From Ostreococcus mediterraneus (lineage: Eukaryota > Chlorophyta > Mamiellophyceae > Mamiellales > Bathycoccaceae): a stretch of DNA of 64,000 nucleotides. Position numbers and translations under genes: made by a program. The stretch lies in the NCBI GenBank assembly GCA_012295225.1, contig WMKK01000016.1, forward strand, positions 2,037 to 66,036, given 5' to 3'. This document shows positions 8,895-18,754 of this stretch, one piece after another. The notes beneath the pieces are model-generated. The model did not search any database. It was not told the origin of the DNA and was given only the letters and a program-made list of their open reading frames with translations. Positions within the stretch are counted from its first letter, which is position 1; each line of letters opens with the position of its first letter.

Positions 8895-10010
8895 ATGAGC
8901 TCAATCCGCCAGTGTGCGCCCGACGCGTGCGGGAAAGGCAACAGGCATGCTCTTGCGACCGCGCTGTGGCTCGCAGCAGACGTCATTGATGGTCTCGCGA
9001 CGGCCACGCGCAGAAAACGCATGCGAGAGCGCGGTTTGACGTTGGAGAATGATTTCGAGGTGGAGAATCGCCTTCCCGACGACGAGGTGGGTAACAACCT
9101 TGAGGACGTTCTAGCGCCCGCAAAGAATCTCTTAAGCTTGCTTGAAGAGAAAAAACGATCAAGTGAGGTTGCCGGACTCACTTGGGAGGTTGGACAGAAG
9201 AGGCCTGTCAAGGGCGAACACGGCGCGGGGGATGTGTGGATTCTCGTTGAAAAGCACACGACGCTGCACGACGCGAGGGCTGCGGTGCGTCGTCGTCCGA
9301 ACGGCGTAAAGTTCAAATACAGTCGCAACTCGTCAACGCATTGGTATTAGACGTGCGCGACGCATGCGGCGAACGGATGCCCTTGTGTTCTGCGCGTGAG
9401 TAGGCCCACGCACATGGGCGCAACTGGTTTTTGGCTTCTCGAGAGACAACACGGAGAACGATGCGACGCACTCGCGAATGTCCCGGCTGAAAACGTTATC
9501 GAACGAGCGCATCGTATTGTGGACCAAGACGGAGCTCCCGCGATCGGCGTTCCGCCGACGAAGTACTGCCGCGAAGGCCATCAAAGAGGAGTTCATCGCA
9601 ACCTCCTTCCCCTCATCTGGGAAATGCGCAAAACAGGTGCAACGCCCGCGGCTATCGTCACGCAATTACACGGCGCGTGGATAAACGGTGAATTGCATGA
9701 TAAGATTAGTGGCAAAGGGGATCTTCCGAGCCGGAAGCAGTTGACGGTGCGCTCGCTTTACGCCACTACAAATTTGCTCTGTGAGACTGACAAAATATTT
9801 CACCCATTTTGCAGAACCTCTTTAACCGCCGGGAAGCTGCAGGTGGAGACTTGACAGTGTAAGAAGTACAACGGTATCATGAGCGCGCCATTTCAGACAT
9901 GGTGGACGCGTTCCAAGCGTTGCGCCCAGGTATCACTTTTGCCCTGCCATTTGACCCAACCATGCTCACTCATGCTGAACTACAGCGTGCACGAAAGGTA
10001 CATACGTGAG
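8895..10010 (+). pseudogene. Decayed gene resembling the N-terminal part of a Mutator-like (MULE) transposase
   Basis: The same frame is open from about 8874 to 9854 apart from one in-frame TAG at 9348-9350. Just before the stop comes KFKYSRNSSTHWY and just after it a cysteine-rich stretch (TCATHAANGCPCVLRVSR, then ERQHGERC). Together these look like a FLYWCH or WRKY-GCM1 type zinc finger, as in MULE and FAR1-like proteins. Further on come LLPLIWEMRKTGATPAAIV and LPSRKQLTVRSLY, reminiscent of the linker in MULE proteins. After 9854 coding-like sequence moves to another frame (DMVDAFQALRPGITFALPF) until about 10010. No catalytic core and no terminal inverted repeats were seen. A spliced host gene is the alternative reading. 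Confidence 0.4.
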
Positions 10011-10122
10011 TGTGTCGACGACGGCGCGTCGCAAGCGATGCGAATAGCGAATAATGTAGTCATGTTATTATAAGTGCGGTTTGAGTATCGTACCACATGC
10101 AGCGTGGTATGGGTTGAGAGTA

Positions 10123-13100
10123 TCAAGAGCTCAACGCCAAGAGCGATGATAAGACGTGAATGTTTCGCGCCGAAGCGCCGACGTCAAACGAAGGCTCGGT
10201 GAACGTGAATGGGTTCATCATCAAGCGCGAGAGACGTAGTATACCATACACGAGAAACGCCAAGATGGCTGTTGGGATTGAGACATACCATCGATACGAG
10301 CTCAAGAACGCTAATGGCGCGGTGAGCACAAATACAAAGCACATTACGTACACGCTCGACATGTAGAATGGCGGAACGGGTGTCGTAACAATGCGTTCGC
10401 AATTCGCATGCGCCCTGAGCATGCCTTGCACTGAGCGCTGGATTCGATAGAATGCCTTTTCGTGAAGTTTTGAACGCACGCGAATGTCGTGTAACGTTCG
10501 CAACACCTGACCAGTGGATTTGTACACGCGTAAATGCGGCGCGACGCCCGCGAATGCGTTTCGAGCTTCGGCGCTCAACAACTCTGGCAAACGCGGAGCG
10601 CCGACGAAATCGTCGTCAAGCAAAGTGTTCGGATTTGCCGCTTTGTCTTTGTCCTCGATGCTGACGATGGCGCCGTCAGGATATCCGACTCTAACTTCTC
10701 TTAACGATTGGCGCATGAACGCCACGAGAGTTTCAAGCGCGTTGAAAAAGCGTGCATAATCATCGTCGGTTTCCTTCGTCGTCAAAGTCTTCTTCGTCCT
10801 TGCAAACGACACTCGCATTTCCAACATAGCGTTTCGCCCGTGCTCGTATAAATCGTCCATGTGCGCTCGCGCGCTATAATACCTTTCGTATCCCAAATTG
10901 AGCACGTACGCTACGACGAAACCGAGCACCGGCGTCGCCAAGACGTGCGCCTCGTTTGAAATTTGCAATTCGCAACGATTGGCGACAATGTTCGCGTCTT
11001 CGCACGTCTTCCACGTCCACAGCCAAAACATAAACGCCACGCTGGAAAATCCAATCACGATCGGCACGAGAGGTAATATCACCGTTCCGCGAATCGTGAA
11101 GCATTCAGTGATAAAACTAAAACGCGTCATTGGAAAGCGGCGTTGCGGCGGAAACAACCACGGCGAGTTTGACGTCTTGTGCTTCGGTGCCGACACGGCA
11201 ACGGCGGCTACGTGTGTGCGCACATCGTTATACGCCTCCCGCACCGTTTCGTCGATGCGCGATTGTTTGTGCTCAATGTCGGCGTATAATTCTTCGATAT
11301 CCGCCCTGCCTTTCTCCGTACCTGCGCACATCGCGTGCGTGTTGGCGCACGTCGTCCATAACGCTTCGCCTATGGCGGACAAGTCGTTCGCTTCCTTACC
11401 CCACGCGAACGGATTTTCGAGTAAGTTGGCGACGCCGCGTAAGCCGTACAATGCCACGGCGAGAATGCACAACGGCAGCCACGTCATGTATTTGAAGGAC
11501 ACCACGATGACGCTCGCTACGCAAAACATCCAAATCAACAAGATGAGATTGATGAGGTGCGTAAGCGCGTACGGCACCTTGACTTCAGCCGCACGCGCGC
11601 ATTGGGCAACACCGGTTAAAATGTCACGCACCGTATTCGTCATTGTTGCCGCGGCACGATCGCTGATGTACCCAGCGCGGCGGGAGACATTGACGTCGGC
11701 CAAAATGCGCGCGGCGATGAGCGTGACTCGTTCGCGTGGCGCCGCAACCGCGAGTTGAAGACGAAACGCCGTACCGTCGCTGTCGGCGTCGTTCAGGACG
11801 GCGCTATTCTTGTCTTCGTCAAAGTCACGACTCAGAAGAACACCGAGTGCGGGAGATGCGCGTTCATCAAAGAAGAGGATTCGCATCGAAGCATCTGACC
11901 CATCGCTTTCGTCGCATTCACGCTGCTCGCGTAAAGATTGACGAATCGCGGCAAAGAGGGCACCAGAGAGGCGCAACACGTCTCGTAACGCGCGTCGTAC
12001 GACGGCTATGTCTTTCGCACTGCCGCTCTCGCGCATGTATGCGCACGCCTTGACGTTGAGCAAATGTACGCCGTGCGTAATGGCAAACACGCCCGTTTTC
12101 GCCTCGTAGAAGACTTTAAAGGCGAAGAAAAAGCGATACACAATTATGAACATGAGAATGCGTCCAATGATGGCTGACGCCGCCGGAGCAAAGACAACGC
12201 CACAAACGCTGTGATCTGTGACGTCATCACCACACACCGCAAGCTTGTAATATTGAGCGCCGACGCCGAAAAATATCACGAGGAGCATTTGCGGCCACAC
12301 CCAAGGAAACACGGTGTCGTTGAATCGGAATAAATCGCGAATGTATCTTATGCGCTGCGTTTCTGACTGAAAGTCTGCGTGCGCTTTGTGAATTGTACTT
12401 GACACGGTTCGAGATTGCAGTGCTTGCGGCGCCCCCGCGCCAGTCAACACGATTGCGTCAATTCCAGAATGCGCTGCGCTCTGACTCGGCGCCACGTCGA
12501 CGTCGGCGCCGCGCCTTTCTTCGCGCATCGAGTGCCGAACCTTCTCGCTCGCTACGCGCGAGAGTGACCGACGCTCGGGCGTGACGTCCGCGGTTTCTTG
12601 ATGCAATGCGAGCGTTTCAGTGTACAACGCCCAACCAAACTTTTTCAAATCGTGCTTGGGATCTGACCAGCTGAACGGATCCTCCATCAAACTCCCGAGT
12701 TCCGCGCTGCCGTAGAGCGACATCGTGACCAACATGGATGGCAGAGCCGCGAGCCATTTGTACGAGGTGATGAATACAAAAGGCGCAGTCATGGTGAAAA
12801 AGAATGTGGCAAAGTTCATGACATGCAAGAATGCAAAAGGCATGACGCTTGAAAGAATTCGCTGCATATCCGAACACGCTTGGAGACACGCGTCGACTCT
12901 CCCGAGCATCTCAAACGCCCCGCGTTCAGAAATGTGTCCGAGGCGTCTACGATCGTCGATGATGCGCATGAGCTTTGTCGCGCATATACCCACACGAGCG
13001 TTTGTGTTTGCTTTTGCAAATCCAACTTTCTCATCATCCGTGAGAAGCACCGACAGCGAGGGCCAGCCTTCGGGATCTTCAAGCAACAGTTCGTCGCTCG

Positions 13101-15846
13101 TCGGCGACGTCGGCGTGATTGCAAATGGAACAATTCCGTGCCTACTTTCGCGAATGACGTGTCGGATAAGTCCCACGAGGACGCTTGACAGTCTGCGGAT
13201 TTCAGCAATGTCTTGCGCGAGTGACGAGTCATCCTTTCGCCGTGATGGTTCTTGATGCATCAACGTACACGCGGCTACGTTGAGACTCCGCACGCCATTC
13301 GCCAGCGCTCCGAGTAAACCTTTACACTCGTAATAACGAGTATACGCAAATGACACTCGAAACACAAGGGTGAAACCCAAAATGGCACCCGCCATGGTGT
13401 GCGCACTTGCATCGAATACATACGAACACTTTGTGACGTCTATGACTTTGTCGCCGCACTCGCTAATTTTTAGCGCGTTTGCTCCAATCGCCACCAACGC
13501 GCTGGTCAAAATCTGCATGGTGAGCCGTGGGAGAACTGTGCTTTGAACTGCAAAAACCGCTGTGGCGAATGACCAACCAGATCGTAGTGCAATCATACTT
13601 TTCAAAGCTCGATCTTTAAACTCTAGCTCCAACTTGCTCGCTTTCTTGACGTCGAGCGTCAGCGTCCTTGATATCACGCTTGTCATAGATGCGCGGCTGC
13701 TTTCAAGAACCGAGCCATGTAAACTCAGCGATTGGTCCAGCTCACGCGACTCATCCACGAGCGCGGTAAACATTTCTGCGTCGCCTTTGTACATCAGCGC
13801 TAGCGCCTGAAGGCGGCTGTGCCGCAAGCTCATACGCGTGCCGAGCTCGCCTAAATCGTGTCGAGGACCTTCAAAGTTGAAAGGCTCCATCATTGCAGTA
13901 GATGTTTCAGCGATTCCGTAAAATCCAAGCGCAACAAGCATCGCCGGCACAGGTGTGATGTATTGATAGCTCACGCTAAACACGAAGGGCGTGGTAAACA
14001 CGAAGAAAAACAAGAGAACTTGGAGCAAGTGACGGAAATGTTTCGGCACCGGCGTCGTGACGACTCTCATAAAGCCTTGAATGGACTGCATCGCGGAGCA
14101 CACGTGGCGATACGCCTCCGTGGCAAATCTCTCGCTAATTTGCCCACGCTCTCTGTATTTTTCAAACAATGCGGTAATCTTCATAGCAACTGACGTAGTC
14201 ATGGCGTGCACGGGCAAAGACTCCAACGTCTGCCGTTCTTGCGCCGTGAGCAAATCACAAAGCTTACGCGCGCCGCCGTATTCATCCGTATCGAAACAAT
14301 CGCGTAAATACAGCGTTTTCCCACGAGGGTCTCGCGCAATGAGCTCTCGAACCGCTATACGCGCTAAAGCGTTCAAGATGTCTGCGAGACGTGTTATTTC
14401 ACACATGTCCATCTTTGTCTCCTTGTCGTCTCCATGAGCTGAATCAATGAAGATTGTTCCACACATCACAAGCGACCTCAACGCGTTTTGCAATTCAATG
14501 GTCAACCGTTTAGCGCCATAATATCGAGCGTACCCCCAATCTGTGTTGATGACGAGTAAGAAAGATAATGAAATAGCCAAAACTCGATGGGCGCTGATAT
14601 CAAACGTCACCAAACACTGCGAGGAATCTGTAACGCTTGAACCGCAACTCGCAAGTTTCAACAGTTGAGCCCCCATGCCAACGAGTGCAGCTGTAAATAA
14701 TTGTCGGGATATGCTTGGAAGCGTCGTGTTTCGCCACTGGAAGCAATCCGTGATGAACCAATACCATTTCGTGCGCCGTTCAGCGTTGAACAAATCCACC
14801 GAATGCTCACTATCGTCTTCGTCGACTTTTGCACGCGCGTCGCCTGAAAACGCATCGATTTCACGCGCGACACGACGCCCCATGACGTTTAGCGCGTGCG
14901 CGGGTAAAGACCACGTGAACGGATCCTCCAATGCCATGGCTATTTCGTTCACTCCGTAGAATAACCACGCCACCGTGGCGGTGACTAAAGGCGTCGTCCA
15001 ATCGGTGAGTGTCGTCATCGCAAATGGCAATGAAAACACAAACGAACACAAGAGCACAGCTGTGATGTGCGAGTATTCACGCGGCGTGGGCGTGGTGACA
15101 ATCAACATCGCTTGTCGATACGCGTCCAACGCGCTTTGCGAATGTCGATACGCCTCCATCGCCGCGCGCTCACTCAATAAACCTTGCAGTCGTAGCTCCT
15201 GAACATCATGCAGCACCTTCAAAGTAGCGGCTTCTGGCCTGCTCTCCGAATACACTTTCCCATACAGTGTGCGCTCTTCAGCGCTCGTGATTGTAGGAAC
15301 GCTCGGCGTACCAGAGGCGTCGCGTTCGAGGAGGATGCTGTCGTCGTTTGCGCCAATGCGCGCATCGCGAATACCTTGTCGTATGAACGCGTACAACACA
15401 CCCAACTCTCGTCGCACGTTTCGTTTATATTCCATCGCTTGTTCACCGTTCGCTATCGCAGCGTTTTCATTGCCGTACTCGACGTCGACGACGGCGAAGA
15501 CGTTTCTCAACGCCTCCTTCACGTTCACCATGGCTTGTTTCCCATCATCAAACCTCGTAAACGCTTGCCTCGCACGAAACACGAGTAAAAACGACAACAC
15601 CACAGACGTCACCAAATGCGCATCAATGGCAAATGCGTACCGACACTCGGTTGAATATCGTAAACTCTCGTCGCACGCCGTCGCCTTTAACCACTGCGCT
15701 CCGGCGCCGACCGCGCCCGCGAGAACAATCTGCGGCGCCACGCGCCACGCGCACGTAAACCACAGCGCCACCACGAACGCCCAATGTTCACGCGCGTTCG
15801 TCCACAACACGCGCACGTGCCCATCCTCGCGCATCCTCGCCCCCAT
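10123..15846 (-). CDS. Five-unit concatenated bestrophin-like anion channel
   Basis: 1907 residues in one uninterrupted frame. It contains five consecutive bestrophin/UPF0187-like units at about 12-335, 355-690, 745-1085, 1158-1515 and 1570-1907. Each has the same order: a first hydrophobic helix, two cysteines exactly ten residues apart (C58/C68, C401/C411, C797/C807, C1205/C1215, C1615/C1625), a pore-type second helix (SFLLVFRARQAFTRF in unit 1), a charged helical region, a double hydrophobic stretch near the unit end, and a YG...(E/N/M)(D/E/N)PF(T/S/N/A)(W/F) motif. Bestrophins conduct chloride or bicarbonate and assemble as pentamers of separate subunits. Five fused units could fold into one pseudo-fivefold channel; that is inference. 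No clear targeting signal is present, so plasma membrane, thylakoid or endomembrane location is open. Confidence 0.88.
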   Translation of the reverse strand: MGARMREDGHVRVLWTNAREHWAFVVALWFTCAWRVAPQIVLAGAVGAGAQWLKATACDESLRYSTECRYAFAIDAHLVTSVVLSFLLVFRARQAFTRFDDGKQAMVNVKEALRNVFAVVDVEYGNENAAIANGEQAMEYKRNVRRELGVLYAFIRQGIRDARIGANDDSILLERDASGTPSVPTITSAEERTLYGKVYSESRPEAATLKVLHDVQELRLQGLLSERAAMEAYRHSQSALDAYRQAMLIVTTPTPREYSHITAVLLCSFVFSLPFAMTTLTDWTTPLVTATVAWLFYGVNEIAMALEDPFTWSLPAHALNVMGRRVAREIDAFSGDARAKVDEDDSEHSVDLFNAERRTKWYWFITDCFQWRNTTLPSISRQLFTAALVGMGAQLLKLASCGSSVTDSSQCLVTFDISAHRVLAISLSFLLVINTDWGYARYYGAKRLTIELQNALRSLVMCGTIFIDSAHGDDKETKMDMCEITRLADILNALARIAVRELIARDPRGKTLYLRDCFDTDEYGGARKLCDLLTAQERQTLESLPVHAMTTSVAMKITALFEKYRERGQISERFATEAYRHVCSAMQSIQGFMRVVTTPVPKHFRHLLQVLLFFFVFTTPFVFSVSYQYITPVPAMLVALGFYGIAETSTAMMEPFNFEGPRHDLGELGTRMSLRHSRLQALALMYKGDAEMFTALVDESRELDQSLSLHGSVLESSRASMTSVISRTLTLDVKKASKLELEFKDRALKSMIALRSGWSFATAVFAVQSTVLPRLTMQILTSALVAIGANALKISECGDKVIDVTKCSYVFDASAHTMAGAILGFTLVFRVSFAYTRYYECKGLLGALANGVRSLNVAACTLMHQEPSRRKDDSSLAQDIAEIRRLSSVLVGLIRHVIRESRHGIVPFAITPTSPTSDELLLEDPEGWPSLSVLLTDDEKVGFAKANTNARVGICATKLMRIIDDRRRLGHISERGAFEMLGRVDACLQACSDMQRILSSVMPFAFLHVMNFATFFFTMTAPFVFITSYKWLAALPSMLVTMSLYGSAELGSLMEDPFSWSDPKHDLKKFGWALYTETLALHQETADVTPERRSLSRVASEKVRHSMREERRGADVDVAPSQSAAHSGIDAIVLTGAGAPQALQSRTVSSTIHKAHADFQSETQRIRYIRDLFRFNDTVFPWVWPQMLLVIFFGVGAQYYKLAVCGDDVTDHSVCGVVFAPAASAIIGRILMFIIVYRFFFAFKVFYEAKTGVFAITHGVHLLNVKACAYMRESGSAKDIAVVRRALRDVLRLSGALFAAIRQSLREQRECDESDGSDASMRILFFDERASPALGVLLSRDFDEDKNSAVLNDADSDGTAFRLQLAVAAPRERVTLIAARILADVNVSRRAGYISDRAAATMTNTVRDILTGVAQCARAAEVKVPYALTHLINLILLIWMFCVASVIVVSFKYMTWLPLCILAVALYGLRGVANLLENPFAWGKEANDLSAIGEALWTTCANTHAMCAGTEKGRADIEELYADIEHKQSRIDETVREAYNDVRTHVAAVAVSAPKHKTSNSPWLFPPQRRFPMTRFSFITECFTIRGTVILPLVPIVIGFSSVAFMFWLWTWKTCEDANIVANRCELQISNEAHVLATPVLGFVVAYVLNLGYERYYSARAHMDDLYEHGRNAMLEMRVSFARTKKTLTTKETDDDYARFFNALETLVAFMRQSLREVRVGYPDGAIVSIEDKDKAANPNTLLDDDFVGAPRLPELLSAEARNAFAGVAPHLRVYKSTGQVLRTLHDIRVRSKLHEKAFYRIQRSVQGMLRAHANCERIVTTPVPPFYMSSVYVMCFVFVLTAPLAFLSSYRWYVSIPTAILAFLVYGILRLSRLMMNPFTFTEPSFDVGASARNIHVLSSLLALSS

Positions 15847-15950
15847 CCCTCGCGCCCCCGAGTCTCTTCGTCTCCCTGCGTGATTGATGAATCAATCAAT
15901 CAATCAATCAACCTCAGCGCGACGTCGACGTCGAACGACGCGACACCGCG
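15847..15950. promoter_or_regulatory. Short divergent promoter with AATC tetranucleotide repeat
   Basis: 104 bp between the five-unit bestrophin gene and the NSUN2-like gene. A run of five AATC units lies at about 15890-15911. Confidence 0.5.
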
Positions 15951-16648
15951 ATGGGGCGACGCGCGCGACACCGTCCACCACCACCACCACCACCGCCACC
16001 ACCGCGTCGGCGTCGGCGGCGTCGTCGGCGTGCGGGTATGACGACACCACGTCGTCGTCGTCTGACCGTTACGAATGCCGAATGTCCGAACACACACGAC
16101 CGCAGGTCCCGCGACGCCGCCGCCGACGCCGACGCCGGTGCGTCGCGCGCGCCGCGCATGGGTGGACACGCGCCGCCGCCGTCGTCGTCGGCGCGCGGGC
16201 ATCAGAACGCGCTTCGACGCGCCGTGCGCGGGTCATCGACGTCGAAAACGTCGAGGTTGATTCATAAAAAGCTTGGTTTGGGGCGCGAGTTGTTTGATAA
16301 GTATTACCGCGCGCAAGGCGTGTGCGAGGGTGGTGACGAATGCGGGGATTTCGAGCGGTTTATGCGTGCGTTGGATGCGCCGTTACCGGTGACGTTTCGA
16401 GTGCATCGCGCGCACGCGTTGTCGGAGGAGACGCGCGAGGCGTTGCGCGCCGGCGGCTGCGTCGAGGCGCCGGGGGGGGTTTGGGGGGCGTTTCAGGCGC
16501 CGATCGATCGTGAGTTGGGGTTGAAACGTGGGCGACCGCGCGTGCCGGAAGGCGTTTTAGATGTTTTTGAGTTTGCCACGGCGAATGGGTGCGGGGCGAG
16601 GCAAGAGGTGGTGAGCATGTTGCCCGTCGTGGCGTTGGATGTCGGCGG

Positions 16649-16682
<34 letters not shown>

Positions 16683-18461
16683 ATGGATGTTCGCGTGCTC
16701 GACGTGTGTGCGGCGCCTGGACAGAAAACGATGCAACTGCTCGAGTGCGTGGCGTCGTGCGGTGGTGGTAGTGTCGTGCACGCGAACGACGCGCATCCAG
16801 GACGGGTCAAGACGCTCACGGATGCCATCGACAGACACCACAGGGACGCCAAGGAAACGTCGCGCTTGTGCGTCACGCGCGCGTTCGGGCAAGATTTGCA
16901 CATGCCTTTGTACGTTCCTCGCGATGTGGACGCGAAGGGTGATTTGAAACGTGCGAGACGCGAGATTGAGCAACTCGACTCCGAGTTGGCGAAGACAAAC
17001 GCGCTCGTCGAGCTCGGTGGATACACGCACGTCTTAGCCGACGTTCCGTGTAGCGGTGACGGTACGATCCGTAAAGACCCCGAGTGCTTGACGCGGTGGA
17101 GCCCGAGTATTGGGAACGCGCTGCACGCCACGCAACTCGCCGTCGCGCAAAGGTGTGCGCAATTATTAAAGCCCGGAGGCGCGATGGTGTATTCGACGTG
17201 TACGTTCAATCCAATCGAAGACGAAGCCGTCGTCGCCGCGCTCGTTTCGGATGAAAGTTTAGCGCTCGACATCGAAGATGCATTTCCCAAAGAATGCGAT
17301 AAAATCATCTCCCGCCCCGGCTTGCATACGTGGCGCGTGGGTGATCACGTAGAAGCGAGTGGCGTTTTAGTCGGTGGTGGTGGTGCTAGCACAGCTCGGG
17401 ACGATGACGATGATGACGATGACGACGACGTCACGTTGAAATGGTTTGCGTCATTCGACGATGCTTCCGCGCACCAAGGTGGACGCGCGGGCGATTACGC
17501 GCCAACGATGTGGCCACCGTCGCCGTCCAAGGCTGCGGCGTTAAAGCTCGATAAGTGTCGTCGATTTCTACCCCACGACATGGACACTGGCGGTTTCTTC
17601 ATTTGTAAGCTTCGCAAGCGCGACGACGACGCGACGCGACGCGCGTTCGCCAATTGCGTTGAACGAGAACTCAACGCACGGTTGGGTGGCGACAGCGGCA
17701 GCGCGCGAGACGCGAGTGCGACGAACAAGAAACGACGTAAAATGGCGTTGAGCGCGGAGGATGCGAGAGACGACGCGCTTGATCGTCTCGTCCCCGTGCA
17801 TCGCGTTTCGAAGGACCTCGCGACCGTTCTTCGCGCGCGATTCGGCCCAAGCGCGCATTACACCGTTGATATCACCCGCCGACACGTGTACGTGGGCGCA
17901 TCCACCCCCGCGAGCGCCCTTCTTGATTATCAGTGTGGCAATACGGTGCGTCTCGCGCGCGCCGGGTGCCTGCTTTTATCACCGCAGTCGGCGGCGAAAT
18001 CATCATCATCACTCGACGAGAACGTGTGGGACGTTCGCACCGTGGACGAAACCATGCGCCTACACGTAGGTGGCGTGAACGCTTTAATGGAAGCGTGCGC
18101 CGATGTGCTTCGAGCGGACGAGAGCGGGGCAAAACCACCATCGCGACCGCCGGCGGCGTTTGTCCCAATGTTACCGACGGAGCTCGACGCCGTGCTTGAC
18201 ATGGGTGGGGACTTTATCGCGATTGGCGATTTGTCCGAGCCGACGCAGAACGTTGTGAAAAGAGCCGGCACGCATCCCGGTCCAGTCGTGCTGTGTTTGC
18301 GTAAAAAATCGGGTGAAGTAGTCTTTGTCGCGCCCGGCGTATTTCACGCTCGAAACGGCGTCGCGTTGGCGCCCGGCGTGAGCGACGAGGACGCAATGCG
18401 TCTCGCGCGCTCTTTACGCGCCGCCGCGGGAAAGAAGAAACAGCGCACGCACCACAAGTGA
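15951..18461 (+). CDS. NSUN2: NSUN2/Trm4-type RNA cytosine-5 methyltransferase
   Basis: 836 residues from the first ATG. The enzyme makes 5-methylcytosine in tRNA using SAM. After an Arg/Pro-rich leader the family N-terminus appears (ELFDKYYRAQGV, DAPLPVTFRVHR). The SAM loop DVCAAPGQKTMQLLE lies at about 250, motif IV with the release cysteine (DVPCSGDGT) at about 364, and motif VI with the catalytic cysteine (YSTCTFNPIEDEAVV) at about 414. The C-terminal half carries the family extension. An imperfect CAGACG run near 16650-16682 encodes alternating Gln-Thr just before the SAM domain, and an acidic run lies at about 485-495. The ATG at 16158 would remove the polyproline/polyarginine leader and is a real alternative start. 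Confidence 0.88.
16650..16682 (+). repeat. CAGACG hexamer repeat, about five units, coding (Gln-Thr)n
   Basis: About five consecutive CAGACG units encode alternating Gln-Thr inside the NSUN2-type protein, between its N-terminal domain and the SAM-binding fold. A six-base unit preserves frame, so length variation between strains is likely. Confidence 0.85.
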
Positions 18462-18519
18462 ATGCATTAGAATGGCTTAGAAGAATTGCGACGACGCACG
18501 GCGTAGATGTTGTTTTAGG

Positions 18520-18660
18520 ATGTGCAATATGCAATCGACGCGCGCGTTCGCGTTCGCGACCAACGCCGTGGGGAAGTGCTTGTACATTTCTGGCGTTCCG
18601 GGTACGGGTAAAACTGCGACGGTGCGGGAAATCATTCGCGTACTGCGCTCACAGGCACGA
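18520..18660 (+). pseudogene. Orphan fragment of ORC1 (origin recognition complex, Walker A region)
   Basis: An open stretch of about 47 codons reads [17 protein letters not shown] followed by [17 protein letters not shown]. This is nearly identical to the Walker A region of ORC1 ([23 protein letters not shown]), one of the most distinctive AAA+ signatures. No other ORC1 sequence is found nearby: upstream frames have stops, and after about 18660 similarity fades, with a possible continuation in another frame (HDVATPFDQ, compare the ORC1 PPF motif). It lies between NSUN2 and the next gene. The likely origin is a partial duplication of the host ORC1 gene, now non-functional. Strong preservation suggests it is recent. 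Confidence 0.7.
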
Positions 18661-18754
18661 CGTGGCAACGCCGTTCGATCAACACGTTGCGCTGATATAT
18701 TGTTCTGGAGTTGCCCGCACTTTTTGCCTCGCGGATAAAGTGCGCCACGCCAGC

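Noticed and set aside
8867-9328. 153-codon minus frame in the region next to the MYND gene
   Set aside because: The plus strand has the more protein-like sequence and a zinc-finger-like motif; the minus frame shows only Arg/Ser-rich composition.
9781-9814. 34-bp intron candidate (GTGAGACTGAC to TTTTGCAG)
   Set aside because: Signals look good, but joining the flanks gives a stop at the junction, and its length is far below that of the supported introns here.
18458-18754. N-terminal extension of the DnaJ-type zinc-finger gene
   Set aside because: It would start from GTG overlapping the NSUN2 stop and would read through the ORC1 fragment in another frame; the ATG at 18755 gives a plausible leader.
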